Below, piece by piece: positions 1 through 13,150 of a DNA stretch of 64,000 nucleotides. Source of the stretch: Chrysomallon squamiferum (taxonomy: Eukaryota; Mollusca; Gastropoda; Neomphalida; Peltospiridae); contig CM022670.1 in NCBI GenBank assembly GCA_012295275.1, forward strand, positions 22,122,921 through 22,186,920, written 5' to 3'. A model generated the notes under the pieces. That model searched no databases. It saw only the letters and a list, made by a program, of their open reading frames with translations, and was not told the origin of the DNA. The position numbers and the translations under genes are program-made. Numbering within the stretch: position 1 is the first letter of the stretch; every line of letters starts with the position of its first letter.

Positions 1-216
1 TTTTGTATTTAGATAATTGATATGTTTACTCTATTTAAAAAGAAAAGAAAAAATTGTTTCTATACATTGAAATTCATACATTCTTTTGTGTAAAAATAAA
101 ATAAGAAAAAAAAAAGAGAACTGTTTAAACATTAAAAATTAAATAAACTACTTAATACTTTGTGCTGATACTTACGGAATAATTTTCTAAAGTAATAATA
201 ATTATATATTTTAAAG
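1..216 (+). other. Intron of raver gene, 5' partial
   Basis: AT-rich sequence without a coding pattern. It ends in an AG at 215-216 directly before raver coding sequence, so it is the 3' end of an intron whose upstream exons (protein N-terminus and the start of RRM1) lie outside the window. The short open frames here are AT-rich chance frames. Confidence 0.75.
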
Positions 217-3200
217 TAATGGTGACTTTGAAGAATGGTGATCAGGCTGATGAAATCATTAGTAAACTGAATCAGAAAGAGTTTGAAGAACAAGAAGTTA
301 CTATTGCAAAATGTCTGAACAGCAAATTGGTTTGCGTTGCACATTTACCACTGGATTATAGTGAAGAAAATTTCCGTGAGCTTGTATCCCCACATGGTTC
401 AATTGAGAGGTGCTTTCTGATGAAAACGGATTATACCGGTAATTTAAAATGTTATAGATTTTCTTTGATTTTTTCATTAATTTTTAGTTAAAAAAATTTA
501 ATTGAAAAGAGTAGTATCTGAAAATAAATCTGTTTTGTCTTAGTGTAAGGACTGAAGTAAAACGAATTTGCGTCGCTGTTTCTAAAAAAAAATGACAGAT
601 TGTAGAGAAAAGCTACCAATGACTCATGTTGCACATTAAATTACAAAATATTCTGTGATCAGATATCAGGAGATTCTTTAACCCTTTCAGACTTTCATTT
701 TGATGAGAGAAACAATGCTTGTGTACTCTAATATGGCTAGTTAATAATTTCATGCATCGCCATGTTATGGAATGGCAGAAAATTTCATTTGCAGAGCTGA
801 TAATTTGATACTTTTTAAGTAGGCATCCCAAATACAGAATATTCTGTAAAACATTCACACAAAATATTTATGTTCACTTTTTAAAGACAGATGTTTGATT
901 TTATAAAATTAAGTATGTTTTGAAACTTGAAAAAAGAAGGAAAAAAAGGTTTTGAAAATAATTGATTATTTTTTAATTTAATATTAACAGTTGAATGTTA
1001 TTTATTATCAGGTGAAAGTAAAGGATATGGATTTGTTGAGTTTTCTGAAGATGGCAGTAAAACTACAAACATGTGTGATGAACTTGACTGGAAGGAAATT
1101 CAGAATCATAGACTGAATGTTGACTTTGTGGAAGATCACCTTCAAGTGTTCCACAAACTGCATTCCAGATGTCTGCTGATTGATAATCTACCAACAGATT
1201 TTACTGATGTATCGAAGCTGAGAGAGATTTTCAGCTCTGTTGTTAGTCCTGTTTACTGTCAGGTAAATATTTACTTTGAACGTTTTTATTTTATAAGTAA
1301 GCAATTGAATATTTATGATTTATGGTTAGAATGTAGTGCAGAATTTTGACCATAGACCATCTCAAGCTGTTACCATTAGATCATTAAATTGTCTTCAGTG
1401 TGCCTGAAATAATTTAATAATTAAACATAAATGTTTTTCTTAGAATGCCTCATAAAATGAAACTGTTCTTTTATTAAGAAGGTTAAAGGAATTTGGTAGT
1501 AATAGAATTTCTTTGTTAAACTAATAGCTCATTAATTCCTGTGAAAAAATATCCATGAAATGATACAATACTGAGTTTTCTGCAGCTGATAGTAAAACAT
1601 TTAATACAACTGTATTTTAGTAATTTGTGGTATTAATACAGTTTTTAAAAATCTAGGTTAACATTCCCAATTTATTTTAGATATTGATGCAAGACACTGA
1701 ATCGTTAGGCTATGGAATAGTAGAATTCCGTCAGCCTAAAGAAGCTGAATTAATGTGGCAGAAACTTCAGAATTACAAAATAAACGACACTGAGATTTCC
1801 CTGACATTCTGCATACCTGGCAGACATGCTGTTTCAATATACAACAGAATTATGTGGAAAATTGTAAGCTAATTTTGGTTAATTTGTTTTCACACAACAT
1901 TATAATGACCAGATTTATGATTCAGTTCATTATACTACTGGCTTGATGGGAGATGAATATAAATTGTCAAAATAGATTTTTTTGGTGTATCATAAAAGAT
2001 AAATAGTTAGGTTGTTAATTATATGTATCAGTTCAAAGTGAATGAGTTAGCTTTCATTATATTTATTTATGTGAATTAATTATCTGTTGAATAGAATTAT
2101 AGCACAGCTGTAAGCTTTTGCTAAATTAATTGATGATGTAGGTGATAATGCATAAAATGGCTTATTAGTCACTTTCAGTTTTTAACTTTTAACATAGTAA
2201 AACTTACGATAAAACATTTTGAATTTCATAGAATGATAAGTTGACAGCAACAGACAAGAACAGTTTGTTACCTGATCCAGTATTTGTGAGTCCATTGGTG
2301 ACAAATGCACCTCTTGTGAAAAGTCTCACTTCACAGTATCCACAGTGTAAGTGTGTTTTTTCTTTTTATCTTCAATAGATAGTTTCTTGGTTTCTGTAGC
2401 TTTACATAATGTACCACAAATAGAAAGTTAACTGAAAAATACATTTCTTGTAATATGTAATTATTTTATATCATTCATTATATTTTGTTATTAATATGTA
2501 ACAGTATATATTTCCTGTTTCAAGTTTTTAGTAAGCAGAAATTAAAAGCCTGATGAAATGAAAACATAGTATTCTGTATGATTTGCAGTCTATTTTAAAC
2601 ATTATTTTTCATTAGTATATTATCAGTTTTTTTTAATTTTTAATAAAGAACATTCAGATTGTCATACACATTTTTAGAATTGATATTTTGGCAGGAAGAT
2701 ATGATTTGATTTGATTTTAATTTATTTTTCCTTCAGTGAATGATAACTTCACAAAAGTGCTGCAGCATCTACATGATTCATATATGAAGCAAGTGATGTC
2801 TCGTAACTGCAAACCAGGTTTTTAAAAAAACAATTATCATAAAAAATCTAATTTCATGATGTTTTTATCCAGTTATGTGATTTTTATATGCTAGACAATT
2901 TGTGTTTGATAACAACTATATTAGAATTCTTATTAGCTACTTGGATTTTAAACTCAGATTTTTTATGTGATTTGATTATTTTTAGAATAGTTTACTGGAT
3001 GGTTCTGACTTGATTTCACAAAAGTTTTTATCGCATCAGCACAAACTAACTATCCACTATTGGTTATTAGTTTCATTAATGATGCAATAACAAAGTTTAA
3101 GTCGTTAGCTAATTGTTAGTTGTTGGCAGTTGGTTTTTCACTTAAGACGACAAATGTTCTCCAGTTATTGTAATTGCTTTATATCCTTATAATAGTTAAA

Positions 3201-6200
3201 AACTAATTTTCACATTTTCAACCCAGTAATTTCATAAACAAAAGATCAGAACAGCATTAGGTTGTTGGTATGTTATATTTAAGAGTATCCATTCTATTAG
3301 TATGGTTTTAATCTTGTACATCTGCAGATACATTGTTCCAGGAAACTGGTATAAAATCACATAATTTTATCTATACATGTCCATAACAAGAAACCCTTAT
3401 CTACTGAGAACTACTAAATATCACTTGAATTATACTGACTGTAGTATTGTTGCATATTATGTGTCACCATAACAACATAATCCACCTTCTGTTAATTTAA
3501 AAATAATAATTTTGGGACCATAGTTGGTGAAAAAAAAAAAAGAACACCAAACCAGAAAATAAAAGTAACTGTTATATGGTTGTTTTATCTCTGAGCCAAC
3601 ACTTAGTCACAATTTGACAGAACGTACTGAAAAATAATTAGAGTATAGATTGGACTCTGTATACTTTATTAATAATTGGCTCCTGAAATGAAAACCCTTT
3701 CATTTTACCAGTTAAATATACCAATTGCTCCTAGCTGTAACAAAGATTCGGCTACAAAAGAAAAATAGCTAAGTAAATAAAAAGCATCACATCATGAAGT
3801 GGAACATTGCTCATGTTTATGCTAAGCACAATGCATATAGTTAATTTATTAATGATAATTTCAAATGTGAAAAAGTTCTGCATCTGCACGAGCTAACCAT
3901 TTTCATTTGATGGTTAGTTTCACTTATGATGCTAAAATAATGTCAGTGTCGTTAGCAAGTCAGGATGCATTATTGACTTGTTTTTCACATGGACAACAGT
4001 TTTTCTAAAGTCAAGTGAAACATTTTGGAATTAAGAATTCTAATCTATAACACTTTCCGTGGTACCTACTCATATTTGGCAGTTAAAAATTTAATGTTTG
4101 TTTTATTTTTATTTTTTTTATTATTATTTAATATTTCCCTAAATGTGTTACAGGTTGAGATTTTTAAAATATTTTGTTTTAGGTTTGCTTGGACCAGCAC
4201 CTTCCTTACCCATGAGTCCAATTATGAACCCTAGCATGCAGCTTGGCCTCTTTGTAATGCTGGCTGTACAAACAATATCTCAGACCAAGAAAGCAGTAGG
4301 TTTTTCTTTCTAGATATATAATTGTGAAGAAAAAAAAATTAAATTTTGTATTAAATAGCATCACATTACTTCAAAGGAAAAAAAAAAAAATTAAAAAAAA
4401 ATTTAGACTCATTTGGCTTGAAAACTCATTTATATTAAGATGTATACATAAATAGTTAAAAGCAACATTTTAATTACTTCGTAATCAAGTGTATAAATAT
4501 GTATTTCCTTTTCAATATTTCAGTGTACAGGGCTTATGGCAGCTGAAATGAATTTGCTTAGTGGTGTTGAATCAACAGAGACTCAAGTGAGTTATGTTCT
4601 TACCTTCTTTATTCCTTTTGAAAATTGGACGTTTTACCACTTCACAAGGGTTTCAGTGTTTCCAGTGATAAGCAAGAATGTGCATATTTTTAATATAACT
4701 CTTGGAAACCTTCTTCTTAAAAAGTATCCAAAACATAAGTCTTTTTTGTCTCAGCCTCTGTATAGTATTGTAATTTAATTTTAATTTTATTTTTTCCATT
4801 TTCAGGTTAAACCTCAGACTACTGCTAAGCCATCTCTTCTTGGTGACCCCCTCACTGCTAAAGCTGGAATTATACTGCAGTGCTTGTCCAATCAGCTGAT
4901 GCCACAGCCAGTTATGCCATCAAACACTCCAAAGCCACTGATGACAATTGGCCAGCCTGAACTAAAATTTCCTGCAACAATGGACCAACTGTTACAGAAT
5001 ATTCGCAATATAAACATAAATTTGCTTATCAACATGGGTCAAGCACTGAGTGCCATGCAGAACAATTTATCATTAAAAGAAACTCAAAAGCAGAGACCTC
5101 CTGGCCAAAGTCCTCACAGTTTGCTGGGGGTTCCACCAGGTGTAATGGGTCAGAAAAATAGTTTGTTAGGTTTCGGTCCTAATTACAGAGAAATGAATCC
5201 AGATTCTACAGCTAAAGGTCTTATGGAGTATGGTGCAGAATATGGAACAGATTCCATGACCCAAAATTTGGATTCAGGAGCAAAAGCTTTATTAGGTCAG
5301 AAACCAAAAGGTCTTATGGAAATGGACTTTGGTGGCAGTGGAGCAGCTGGAAATGCCGGTATGTTCCAAGGTTCTTTCAGAAATGGGCCAGTAAGCAATT
5401 TTACAAATCAAAGAAGCGGGAATGGTTCGACATTTGCTAGTAATTTACAGTTCACAGGACAGAAAAATCCTGATTTTAATTTCACTGCTATGTCAAGTAC
5501 AGCTAAAAATCTTGACCAGTCAGGCAATAGGAGAAAAGGCTCACTGTTAGGTGTGCCTTCAAGACAGAATTACAACGATGATGTATGGTTGGCAGCACCA
5601 CCATTTCAGACATACGACAGAAAAGACTGGGATGCAGCTGATGTAAATCAAGCAGCTGCAAGTGAAAGTTACTCCACCAGTGCAGTTGGATCATGGGATT
5701 ACAATGATTCAGGTTATGGGGTAAGTGATGTATTCCAGTTTATTTTCAATTATATGAAATAAGACTTTTTCATGACTGAATGTTTATTGGCTTGCATAAG
5801 AAAGTAAAGTTTTCTTTTGTACTAAACAAGGTATTTTGTACTTAGTATTTGTTTAAGAAAAAAAAACTACAGAGAAAATAATATTGAATAAATACAACAG
5901 AACACCAGAGAATGATTGTGTGACATTACAACCATTATAATTTACATAGTTTCCCCCTTCAGTCATTTTCACAGATCAAAAATATTTGTAGTTATTAATG
6001 GTACATAGACATCTTTATTTATTTATTTATTTTTTGTTATTTTGAAAGAAATGGGAGAAGCAGAAAGAATGAGTAGGTATGCAAAAATAGAAAGAAAGAA
6101 AGAGGCATTATAAAGGGAAGTTTTAGACAATGTAGATAACTGAATAGGTAATGAAATAGCAATGGCACATAAAATGTGTGTTTCTGCTAGGTAATTATAA

Positions 6201-8218
6201 TGCAGATTGTTTATTTCTGTGTTTATAATCATGTAGCAGGCTGACACATCAGGCTATGATTCCTATGGTAATAGTGGATCTTATGGTGGACAGTATCAAG
6301 AAAGTACTCCACTTGGACAGGGTGAACCATCTGATCCACAAGCCAGATTGGCTCAGGTATTATGAGTTAATATTTAAATTTGTCCTGCAGTTGTCTGTTC
6401 GCTGTTAGGAAACTGAAGACATTAATTTCACAAAATACACTTCAGCATTACTCAAAGACTTGTGTCAAAAGGATAACAGGTTTCACAACATACATTTTTA
6501 TTTAAAAATTATTTATTTCTTCTCATTTTTCCCTTTGCCTTGCCAGCAAGTATGAATGAGGTGAAAGTTTCTGTTTTTCTTTTCTCTTTTGAGGGTTGTG
6601 GTGTCTGAGACATGTTTTTATTAAGAATGCAGATAAAGGCACAGAACATAGCTTTTTTTTTTTAAATCTGATTATTTTAGAGAACAGCATTTTATAATAA
6701 CCAGAATGATTCTTTTTTTGTTATCTATAGAACTGAATAAAAATGTAGTGTGATAAAGTTCAGTTGAAGCAATCTGTATTTGTAATGGTTGGCCTTGTAC
6801 AGATAAACCATTCTGATAAAAACGGTATTTTGGTGGGGGGGGAGTTCATCTGCATAGATGTTAAACTAACAAATATTTAGTGTAAATTGTAATTTCAAAA
6901 AGTTATTTTTAAATTAATGCTTTTAAGTAAGAATAAAGTGAACAAAAATGGACATATACATATTAGTATTATGGATCATTCAGCAGATTTCAGAAATATA
7001 ATAATTTCGGTGTTTTTTTCCTCAGAATTGTTTTAATTTATATTTTAAAGATTTGTCGAGTTGTAAGATTTCCATGCCTGGGTTTTTCTACTGTGTAAAT
7101 GTTTTACTAATTGCTAGGTAATTTTTTTCTTCACTCCAGTAAGATTTTATGGAATGGAATTTTATTGATTTAATTGTGATGATTTCTTCTGTTAATTTCT
7201 TTTTTTTCTTTTCCATTTACAGTGATTATACCATAAATGAAATGAAAAGTATATTAAGAAATTAATTTTAATCTTGATTATTAAGTGCACATCATTATAA
7301 TACAATTTAGTTTTGTTACTCTTTAAATGAATGTGCATGTTAAAAATGAATTTTAGAATATTTTTGAAAAGACATGCCAACAATAGTTGCATTGATTATC
7401 TCTTTTCACCTGTTGAATATTTTTCATTAAAGTCTGAAATAATGTCAAAACTATTTTTATTTTTCTGTGTACAACATGTATATTTGTATATCACAACTTT
7501 TTAAAGGAATATTTTCAGGACCTCTGACCGACTGTGGAACCACTTTTCATTTTATTGTATTTTAATCCTGTTTCAGCCTTTTTTTAGTTCAAGTTGATCC
7601 AATTCGGTTATTTCAGTGGTAAAGAGAACAGAATGATGAGTGAAGTTTTTCAAAGAAGGCAGCCAGCTTCTATTCAACACAAGCCATAGGCTTGTACCCA
7701 TCACTGTAAGGTGTACATGTTGGAGGTAAAACGGTCCAGCCGTTTGAAAACCATGCATACATACATACATGTACATCTGACAGAAATTCCCCAGCTCTGT
7801 AGTTTTTCTTCACTATTGCAAACTGAAGACTTGTTATCAAAAAATTGATTTAACATTTCACATTTTCATAATTTCAACAGGCTGATAACAAATAATACAA
7901 AATAAAAATCTGCCCTGAAATAATGACAGAATAAATACACATAGGAACAGTGTGTTATCTGTCTTTGCACTTTTCCAAGATGGCTTCTTTTAATCATGAA
8001 TTTTTACAATTACATTTTCAACTTCCATATTTCAAGAAATTCTGTTGACATTCTTGTTAACTGTAAATTCTGAGTTGGTTTTAAATTTTAGAAATTGTCA
8101 GTCTTGTTTGTCTTGGTGGTTTATTAAATAATTATTTAAAGATATAAATTGGATGAAATCACAATTGGTAGTTCAAATAATCGCTAAATTTCAGTATTCA
8201 TTTTCGTTTCTTTTTCTT

Positions 8219-8253
<35 letters not shown>

Positions 8254-11200
8254 CTAATAAATCTGTTACTTTCATGTCAGTTATTTGTTTCATGGAATTG
8301 TATGTATTCAAGTTTAGGCATCTTTTCTGTTGCAACTTTCTGACATTAATTACTGGCATTCCCATTGCTGTCAAATTAATTTTCAATTACATTATATGGT
8401 TCTTCAGTTCACTTTCTAGTACTATCTGTTTTCCAAGATTCATACATGGTATCTTTTCCTTTGAAAATTTGTTTTTATTTTAACTAAGGAAATCTTCTTA
8501 TTACTAGTGGATTGTCTAATGTTAACTAACTTATTTATTTTTACTTTTCCTTGATAGACAAATAAACACAAGTTTCTTTTTCCTTTAAAAAAAAATAATA
8601 AAAAAATAAAGAAATAATATTTTACAAATTCTCTACTGTTTTTAATTGCAGGAAGCCCGTGAATATGCTCAGTATGCTGAACAGTATTATAATCAGGTAA
8701 CATGAACTTCCACTAAGTAATTAATTACCAAATGTAAAGGTTTGTGAAAAAGTTACCAAAGGCCTGTGAACCAAAGGTGTTGTGTTGTGTTTTTGTGCTT
8801 GGTTGTGTTGGATCTTCAGCAGTTTTCCTTTTCTGTCTCCCTCAACCCTTTATCTGGTCTTTCTAGGAATAAAATAGCAAATACCCTTTTAATTAATATT
8901 TTATACAATGTTGGCAAATGAAAAATAATAAAAAATTAAGAACAATAAAAAAAAAATGAAAATTGAACATGCATTAACATTTAAAAAAAAAAAAAAAAAT
9001 AAAAAATATAAATTATATTTCTGCATTAGTATTTTTTTGCTTTTTAAAGTGGAAAGGTATTAAATACATTACCTTTTGTTCCAAAAAATAAATAAAACAA
9101 AACATTTTTTTTTTCATTTTTGTTTCTTCTGTTTTGCAGGAATAATTATCCAGAAAAATCCCCTGAAGTTAATGTGTGTTCAAGAGAAATGATCAGAAAC
9201 ATAAATAAATAATCCTTGATTAAAAACCCAACACTTTGTTAAGTTTTCTTTGATATTAGATATATATCATTATTTTATTTTATTTTATTTTATTTATTTA
9301 TTTTATTATTTATGTTTTTTTGTTCACATTTTCATAAATCTCCCAGGCCTGTGCAGTAAAGATAAGTTACAAATTGAAGACAAACAAAGTTTTTTGTTTT
9401 TAAATTAAAGCATCTGATAAACATATCTACCATTAAGCCAAAAATCGAGAGTTGTGTTCAAACCCAATTTAATTTCTCACATATTGTATATATCTGTGTT
9501 ACAAAACTGGTTATTTGAAATTAAAATTGTGACCGTTTAGCTGTTGATTATTTCTAAGTCACTCTGAGAAAAACAGATGTTTGCCAACATTTATTCCTTA
9601 AGTCTTCAACTACAGCTGTTTTCAAGGTTGAGATGAATCTGGTGTGGTTGATTGCTTCTAACAGAAGTATTCAGTTAGTTTTAGAGATTTTGTATGTTTT
9701 TACAAAAGTAATTCTTTCAGAAACAGATGGAGTACAAACAGTATAAAGCTGAATTCATTAGGAAAAACGGTATATGCTACCAAATAGTTTTTAAAATTTG
9801 GTTTATAGGAGTTAAGGTAGCTAAATAATAAAACACTAAAATTTTGTTTTAACATCAGCTTCCAAGGACAGAAGCAGATAATGATTACTTTATTTCCCCT
9901 TCTTCAAACAGTTATCTTTGAGTAAGGTGGTGGCAGAATTAATAATATAAACACTTCAAGAAATAATAGCTAGATAATCAAGTTGTTCATCATTTGGTTT
10001 TGCTTCTCAGATGTATAGTGGATATGACCAAAACTACAACTACTCTACAACAGATTATACCAACACATACAACCAGCAGATGCAGCAAGCGATTCAAGGA
10101 AATACAGATAATAATACTTATAATGTATGTATGTGAAAAGTTAGATATGAACTAAAGCAAAAATTAATAAATTGACATTTAAAAAACCTACCCTTTAAAA
10201 GTCTGGTACATCATGTCTTAATATTTTAATTTCTTCCTATTCTGATACAAAAATACAACATTCATACATAAACAGTATATTAAAATGTGCTTCAAACAAG
10301 CCAGAATCGTAATACCTATTTCACAAAACTGATCTTACTGTAAAGACACATTTCTTTCATCAAGTTGCACATGTATTTAGATAATAAAGACGTTTTATTA
10401 ATTATATTGTTATTGCTATTGTTATTATGAAACTGCATTTGATGAAAACTAAGTTGAAGCAATTTTATTTAGATCTAAATTATTTCAGCTGATTTATAGA
10501 TAATATATCAATAATATAAACAACATTTTTAGATGTATTAACTATGTTTAAATTGATAAAATAACCACCAAAAATAAGTATTACAAAAAGGTGTTTTTGT
10601 TTTGTTTGTTTATATAATGTTGATTCAGTTATGGTGTCTAGATGTAGTTTTTCCAAAACTAATTGTTGCAGATATTTCTATATTTACAGCAGCCGTATGG
10701 AAATGTAGCAAACACAGCGAACACATCCGTGCCATCTCCATCAAAGATGAAGAATTACAGCTCTAAACACCCAGCTTTTGGCCAGATATATGATTCCACA
10801 GGTTTATTTCGAAACCCCAACAACGTGAATCAAGGCTATGATTCTAACTATTCCACCTACAATGCTAATAACTCGCAATACAACTACAACTTCAGCCAAG
10901 GATTTCAGGTCAGTTTGTATTGGAAAAATATATATATTTTTACTCTTTTTGAGATGTTAGTTTGTTGTTTTTGTTTGTTTTTGGTCTTTTTTGAGGGCTG
11001 TTTTTCATATTATTTTGATAAAATATTGATCAGCACTGCCACATAAGCTGTTTTTACAAGCAGTCATTTTCAATATTGGGATTGGAATATAGACTAGGAG
11101 TTGACATAAAAGAGATGCAATTTTTAATGCAGCATTACTCGATAGAATTAATGTACAGTGCCTAAAAATTATTTTTATTTATTACTTCAGTGATTAGATT

Positions 11201-12498
11201 AACCTTCCATAAGAACCTTTGATTTATTTTATGTAGATTTTGAAATATGTTTTATTGAAATAGTTTTTTTTAGAAATTCATGGACGTCTTATCAATTTAG
11301 TTTATGTCATTGTGAAATCAAGCTTAATTAGGAGAGCATGTCAGTGATAGAATTAATTATTTATAAACTCAGTTGTAAATTATAGACATTCGTTGACCAG
11401 TATTAAGTTTATACTATTTATTAATTTATATATTATGAGATATATTGGGATTATTATCTATTTCTATGTTAATAAAATTAAATATCTAATAATAATGAAA
11501 TTACAATGTTTGTATTACAACAGATATATTATCAATGTTTGTGTGCTCGGCTAAAAATTATTTCCTCTTCAGTAAGAATTCTTTTCAGTAACTAATTCAT
11601 TTTAAATTGTAATAATTGTGTTTGTTATTTCAGGCCACCCCAAAAACCACAGAGGAGACTGTGTCAGGACAAGCTCCTCAAATGACAGGTGAATCTACAG
11701 CTTACACCCCTCCAAGTACAAACGCAGCCTTGGTGAGATAAACAGATTATTTTAGCCGTTACAAGTATTGGTTACTAGGGTCAGAAATACCCTATTGCAG
11801 CAAATCATTAAAAACAGTATTCAGTCTGTCAAAAGCTTATGATGACGTTTTGTAAGAGACATTATTTTTTAAATTTCCAAGCAAAGGGAGAATTGTGACA
11901 TACATACATTATTAAAACGATGGAAAGGTGACTACAAAGCTTTTATTTATTTATTTGTTTGTTTATTTATTTATTTGTATGTTTATTATATTAACATCTT
12001 GGCAATATTAAATTGTTAGACTGATCCCAGAATAAAAACAAAACCTGTCAGCAAACAGCAGCATGTATAATATTATATTTAGTTTGATGAAAATTTAATG
12101 TGCATTGTATTATATCTGGTGTGGTGGTGTCTCAGTATGTATAGTTGTTTTAGAAACTGGCATTTTGTCAAACATTTTGTATTTTTCTTTTTTTCAGTAC
12201 TGTCAATATGTGTAAATTCTAGCTGAAAGAACTGCTGATACAACAAAATTTCAACTGCAATCCTTGACAGTAATTAAAGATATTATTTGTTGTGATTGTG
12301 TTCAGAGTTTCATTATTATTTCAGAATACTCCAATAGGCCAGAAGCGAAGCTACAGCCATTTGCTCCCACCCCCTGAACCAAGTCCGGAGGGAGACTATG
12401 TTATAGGGCAGCACTCACAAGGAATAGGGGGCCACTATGCTACATCCTATGTCAAGCGACAGAAACTGGATAACAAGTTTTCTGATCAGTCATTTTAA
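217..12498 (+). CDS. RAVER1: Raver, ribonucleoprotein PTB-binding protein (5' partial, 14 exons)
   Basis: Exons: 217-438, 1012-1262, 1681-1863, 2232-2346, 2737-2817, 4183-4295, 4524-4586, 4806-5720, 6240-6356, 8652-8696, 10011-10124, 10690-10908, 11634-11732, 12325-12498; about 900 residues in the window, TAA stop. Seen: the end of RRM1 (GDQADEII); RRM2 with RNP2 KLVCVAHL and RNP1 KGYGFVEF across exons 1-2; RRM3 with RNP2 RCLLIDNL and RNP1 LGYGIVEF; repeated (S/G)LLGxxP motifs; a Tyr/Asn/Gln-rich region; and a C-terminal block ([19 protein letters not shown], then [11 protein letters not shown] and KRQKLD) that matches vertebrate raver1/raver2 very closely. Family knowledge: raver proteins bind PTB through the LLG motifs, act as splicing co-regulators and shuttle between nucleus and adhesion sites with vinculin/metavinculin. 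All introns are GT-AG. Vertebrate ravers are about 600-700 residues, so this one is longer, mostly because of the low-complexity part. RAVER1 versus RAVER2 cannot be told apart here; it is probably a single pre-duplication orthologue. Confidence 0.93.
3020..3160. repeat. Hairpin-bearing dispersed repeat, copy 1
   Basis: In the 2818-4182 raver intron. Contains gcatcagcacaaactaac followed about 12 nt later by a partly complementary ggttattagtttcattaatg, a hairpin of about 55 nt, then a cgttagc motif and a tttttcac motif. It resembles the copy at 3873-4010 over roughly 130 nt. No family name can be assigned. Confidence 0.4.
3873..4010. repeat. Hairpin-bearing dispersed repeat, copy 2
   Basis: Diverged second copy in the same raver intron. 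The left arm gcatctgcacgagctaaccat and right arm tggttagtttcacttatgatgc pair at GCATC and CTAACCAT, and are followed by cgttagc and tttttcacatgg. Both copies keep the hairpin although the bases differ. A small non-autonomous element or local duplication is possible. Confidence 0.4.
4183..5720 (+). other. RAVER1: Raver exons carrying PTB-interaction (PRI) motifs
   Basis: Three exons (4183-4295, 4524-4586, 4806-5720) encode the linker after RRM3. Exact matches to the PTB-RRM2 interaction consensus (S/G)(I/L)LGxxP are GLLGPAP at the start of the first exon, then SLLGVPP and SLLGFGP in the 915-nt exon. Near matches are SLLGDPL, ALLGQKP and SLLGVPS. The consensus is established for mammalian raver1; the functional reading here is inference from it. 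The 915-nt exon is by far the largest of the gene and is rich in Met, Gly, Asn and Gln. Confidence 0.85.
7590..7790 (+). mobile_element. LINE (RTE-like) 3'-end relic
   Basis: Within the 6357-8651 raver intron, a block of higher complexity ends in cggtccagccgtttgaaaa followed by a (CATA)n-type tail (7755-7772). A ggtccagccgtt motif just before a simple-sequence tail is a hallmark of 3' ends of RTE-like and related LINEs and their SINE partners in invertebrates. No reverse-transcriptase coding remains. The element class is inferred from this motif alone. Confidence 0.4.
8218..8249. repeat. Poly-T tract
   Basis: An almost pure run of about 31 T in the same raver intron. It may be the tail of a retroposed copy in antisense orientation or simple slippage. 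No adjacent element is recognisable. Confidence 0.7.
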
Positions 12499-13130
12499 GA
12501 TAACTTCATTTGACTGAACTGCTGTTGTTAATGGCTGTCTTGTTCATGTGTCAGATGAGCAAGTAAATGTGGGTTCTTTCTGGAAGATGAATATGTTAGA
12601 CACTGATTTTAAATGTGTAGGTTTTATTTGTTTGTAGCATAAATGTGATCTGTAAAATTAGGTATGGTGCATATACAGTGAGAATACTTGTTTTGTGGAT
12701 AAAAAAAAGAAATGATCCTGGTTTTTTTATCATTTTATTTGATTTTATTACGTATCATCGATTCAATCAAAATATATTTATAGAATACTCGAAATTAATG
12801 GTGCCTTTTGTGGCATGAATTGTATAGAAAATTACATCGAGAATGCTTCAAGAGCAATAATTTAATATGTATATTAAAAATTAGCTTTTTCTATCAGAAT
12901 TACTACAAGAAAGACTTTTAAAGTGACAAAAATACAGAGTGATTAATCATAGCAATCAGTTACCAGATAAGAAAATACCCTTACAGAATTAACATAAGAT
13001 TCAAAGTTCAGTTAAATGGATAAGTTTAAAATGTTTATTAAACAGTACATTTTGTAAAATTTAATTATTTAAAACTATTTAGATTTATTTCACCTTAAGA
13101 AAAGACTGCATATTTTATTGTTTAGATGTT

Positions 13131-13150
13131 ATTTATTTATTTATTTATTT
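13131..13150 (+). promoter_or_regulatory. AU-rich element in raver 3' UTR
   Basis: Five uninterrupted ATTT units give overlapping AUUUA pentamers in the sense orientation of the raver transcript. Such elements are known to recruit decay or stability factors. In AT-rich DNA this may also be a plain tetranucleotide repeat. Confidence 0.4.

Larger units (their letters stand above)
6240..10908 (+). other. RAVER1: Raver Tyr/Asn/Gln-rich prion-like exons
   Basis: Four phase-0 exons (6240-6356, 8652-8696, 10011-10124, 10690-10908) encode about 150 residues dominated by Tyr, Asn, Gln, Gly and Ser, e.g. [40 protein letters not shown] and [14 protein letters not shown]. Such composition is typical of prion-like, phase-separating segments of RNA-binding proteins. 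All four exons are multiples of three, so each could be skipped without a frameshift. The 219-nt exon has a tandem NAGNAG acceptor (cagcag, 10687-10692), so its first Gln may be optional. Confidence 0.7.

Noticed and set aside
132-344. Minus-strand open frame overlapping raver exon 1
   Set aside because: It is antisense to a well-supported RRM-coding exon and has no recognisable domain.
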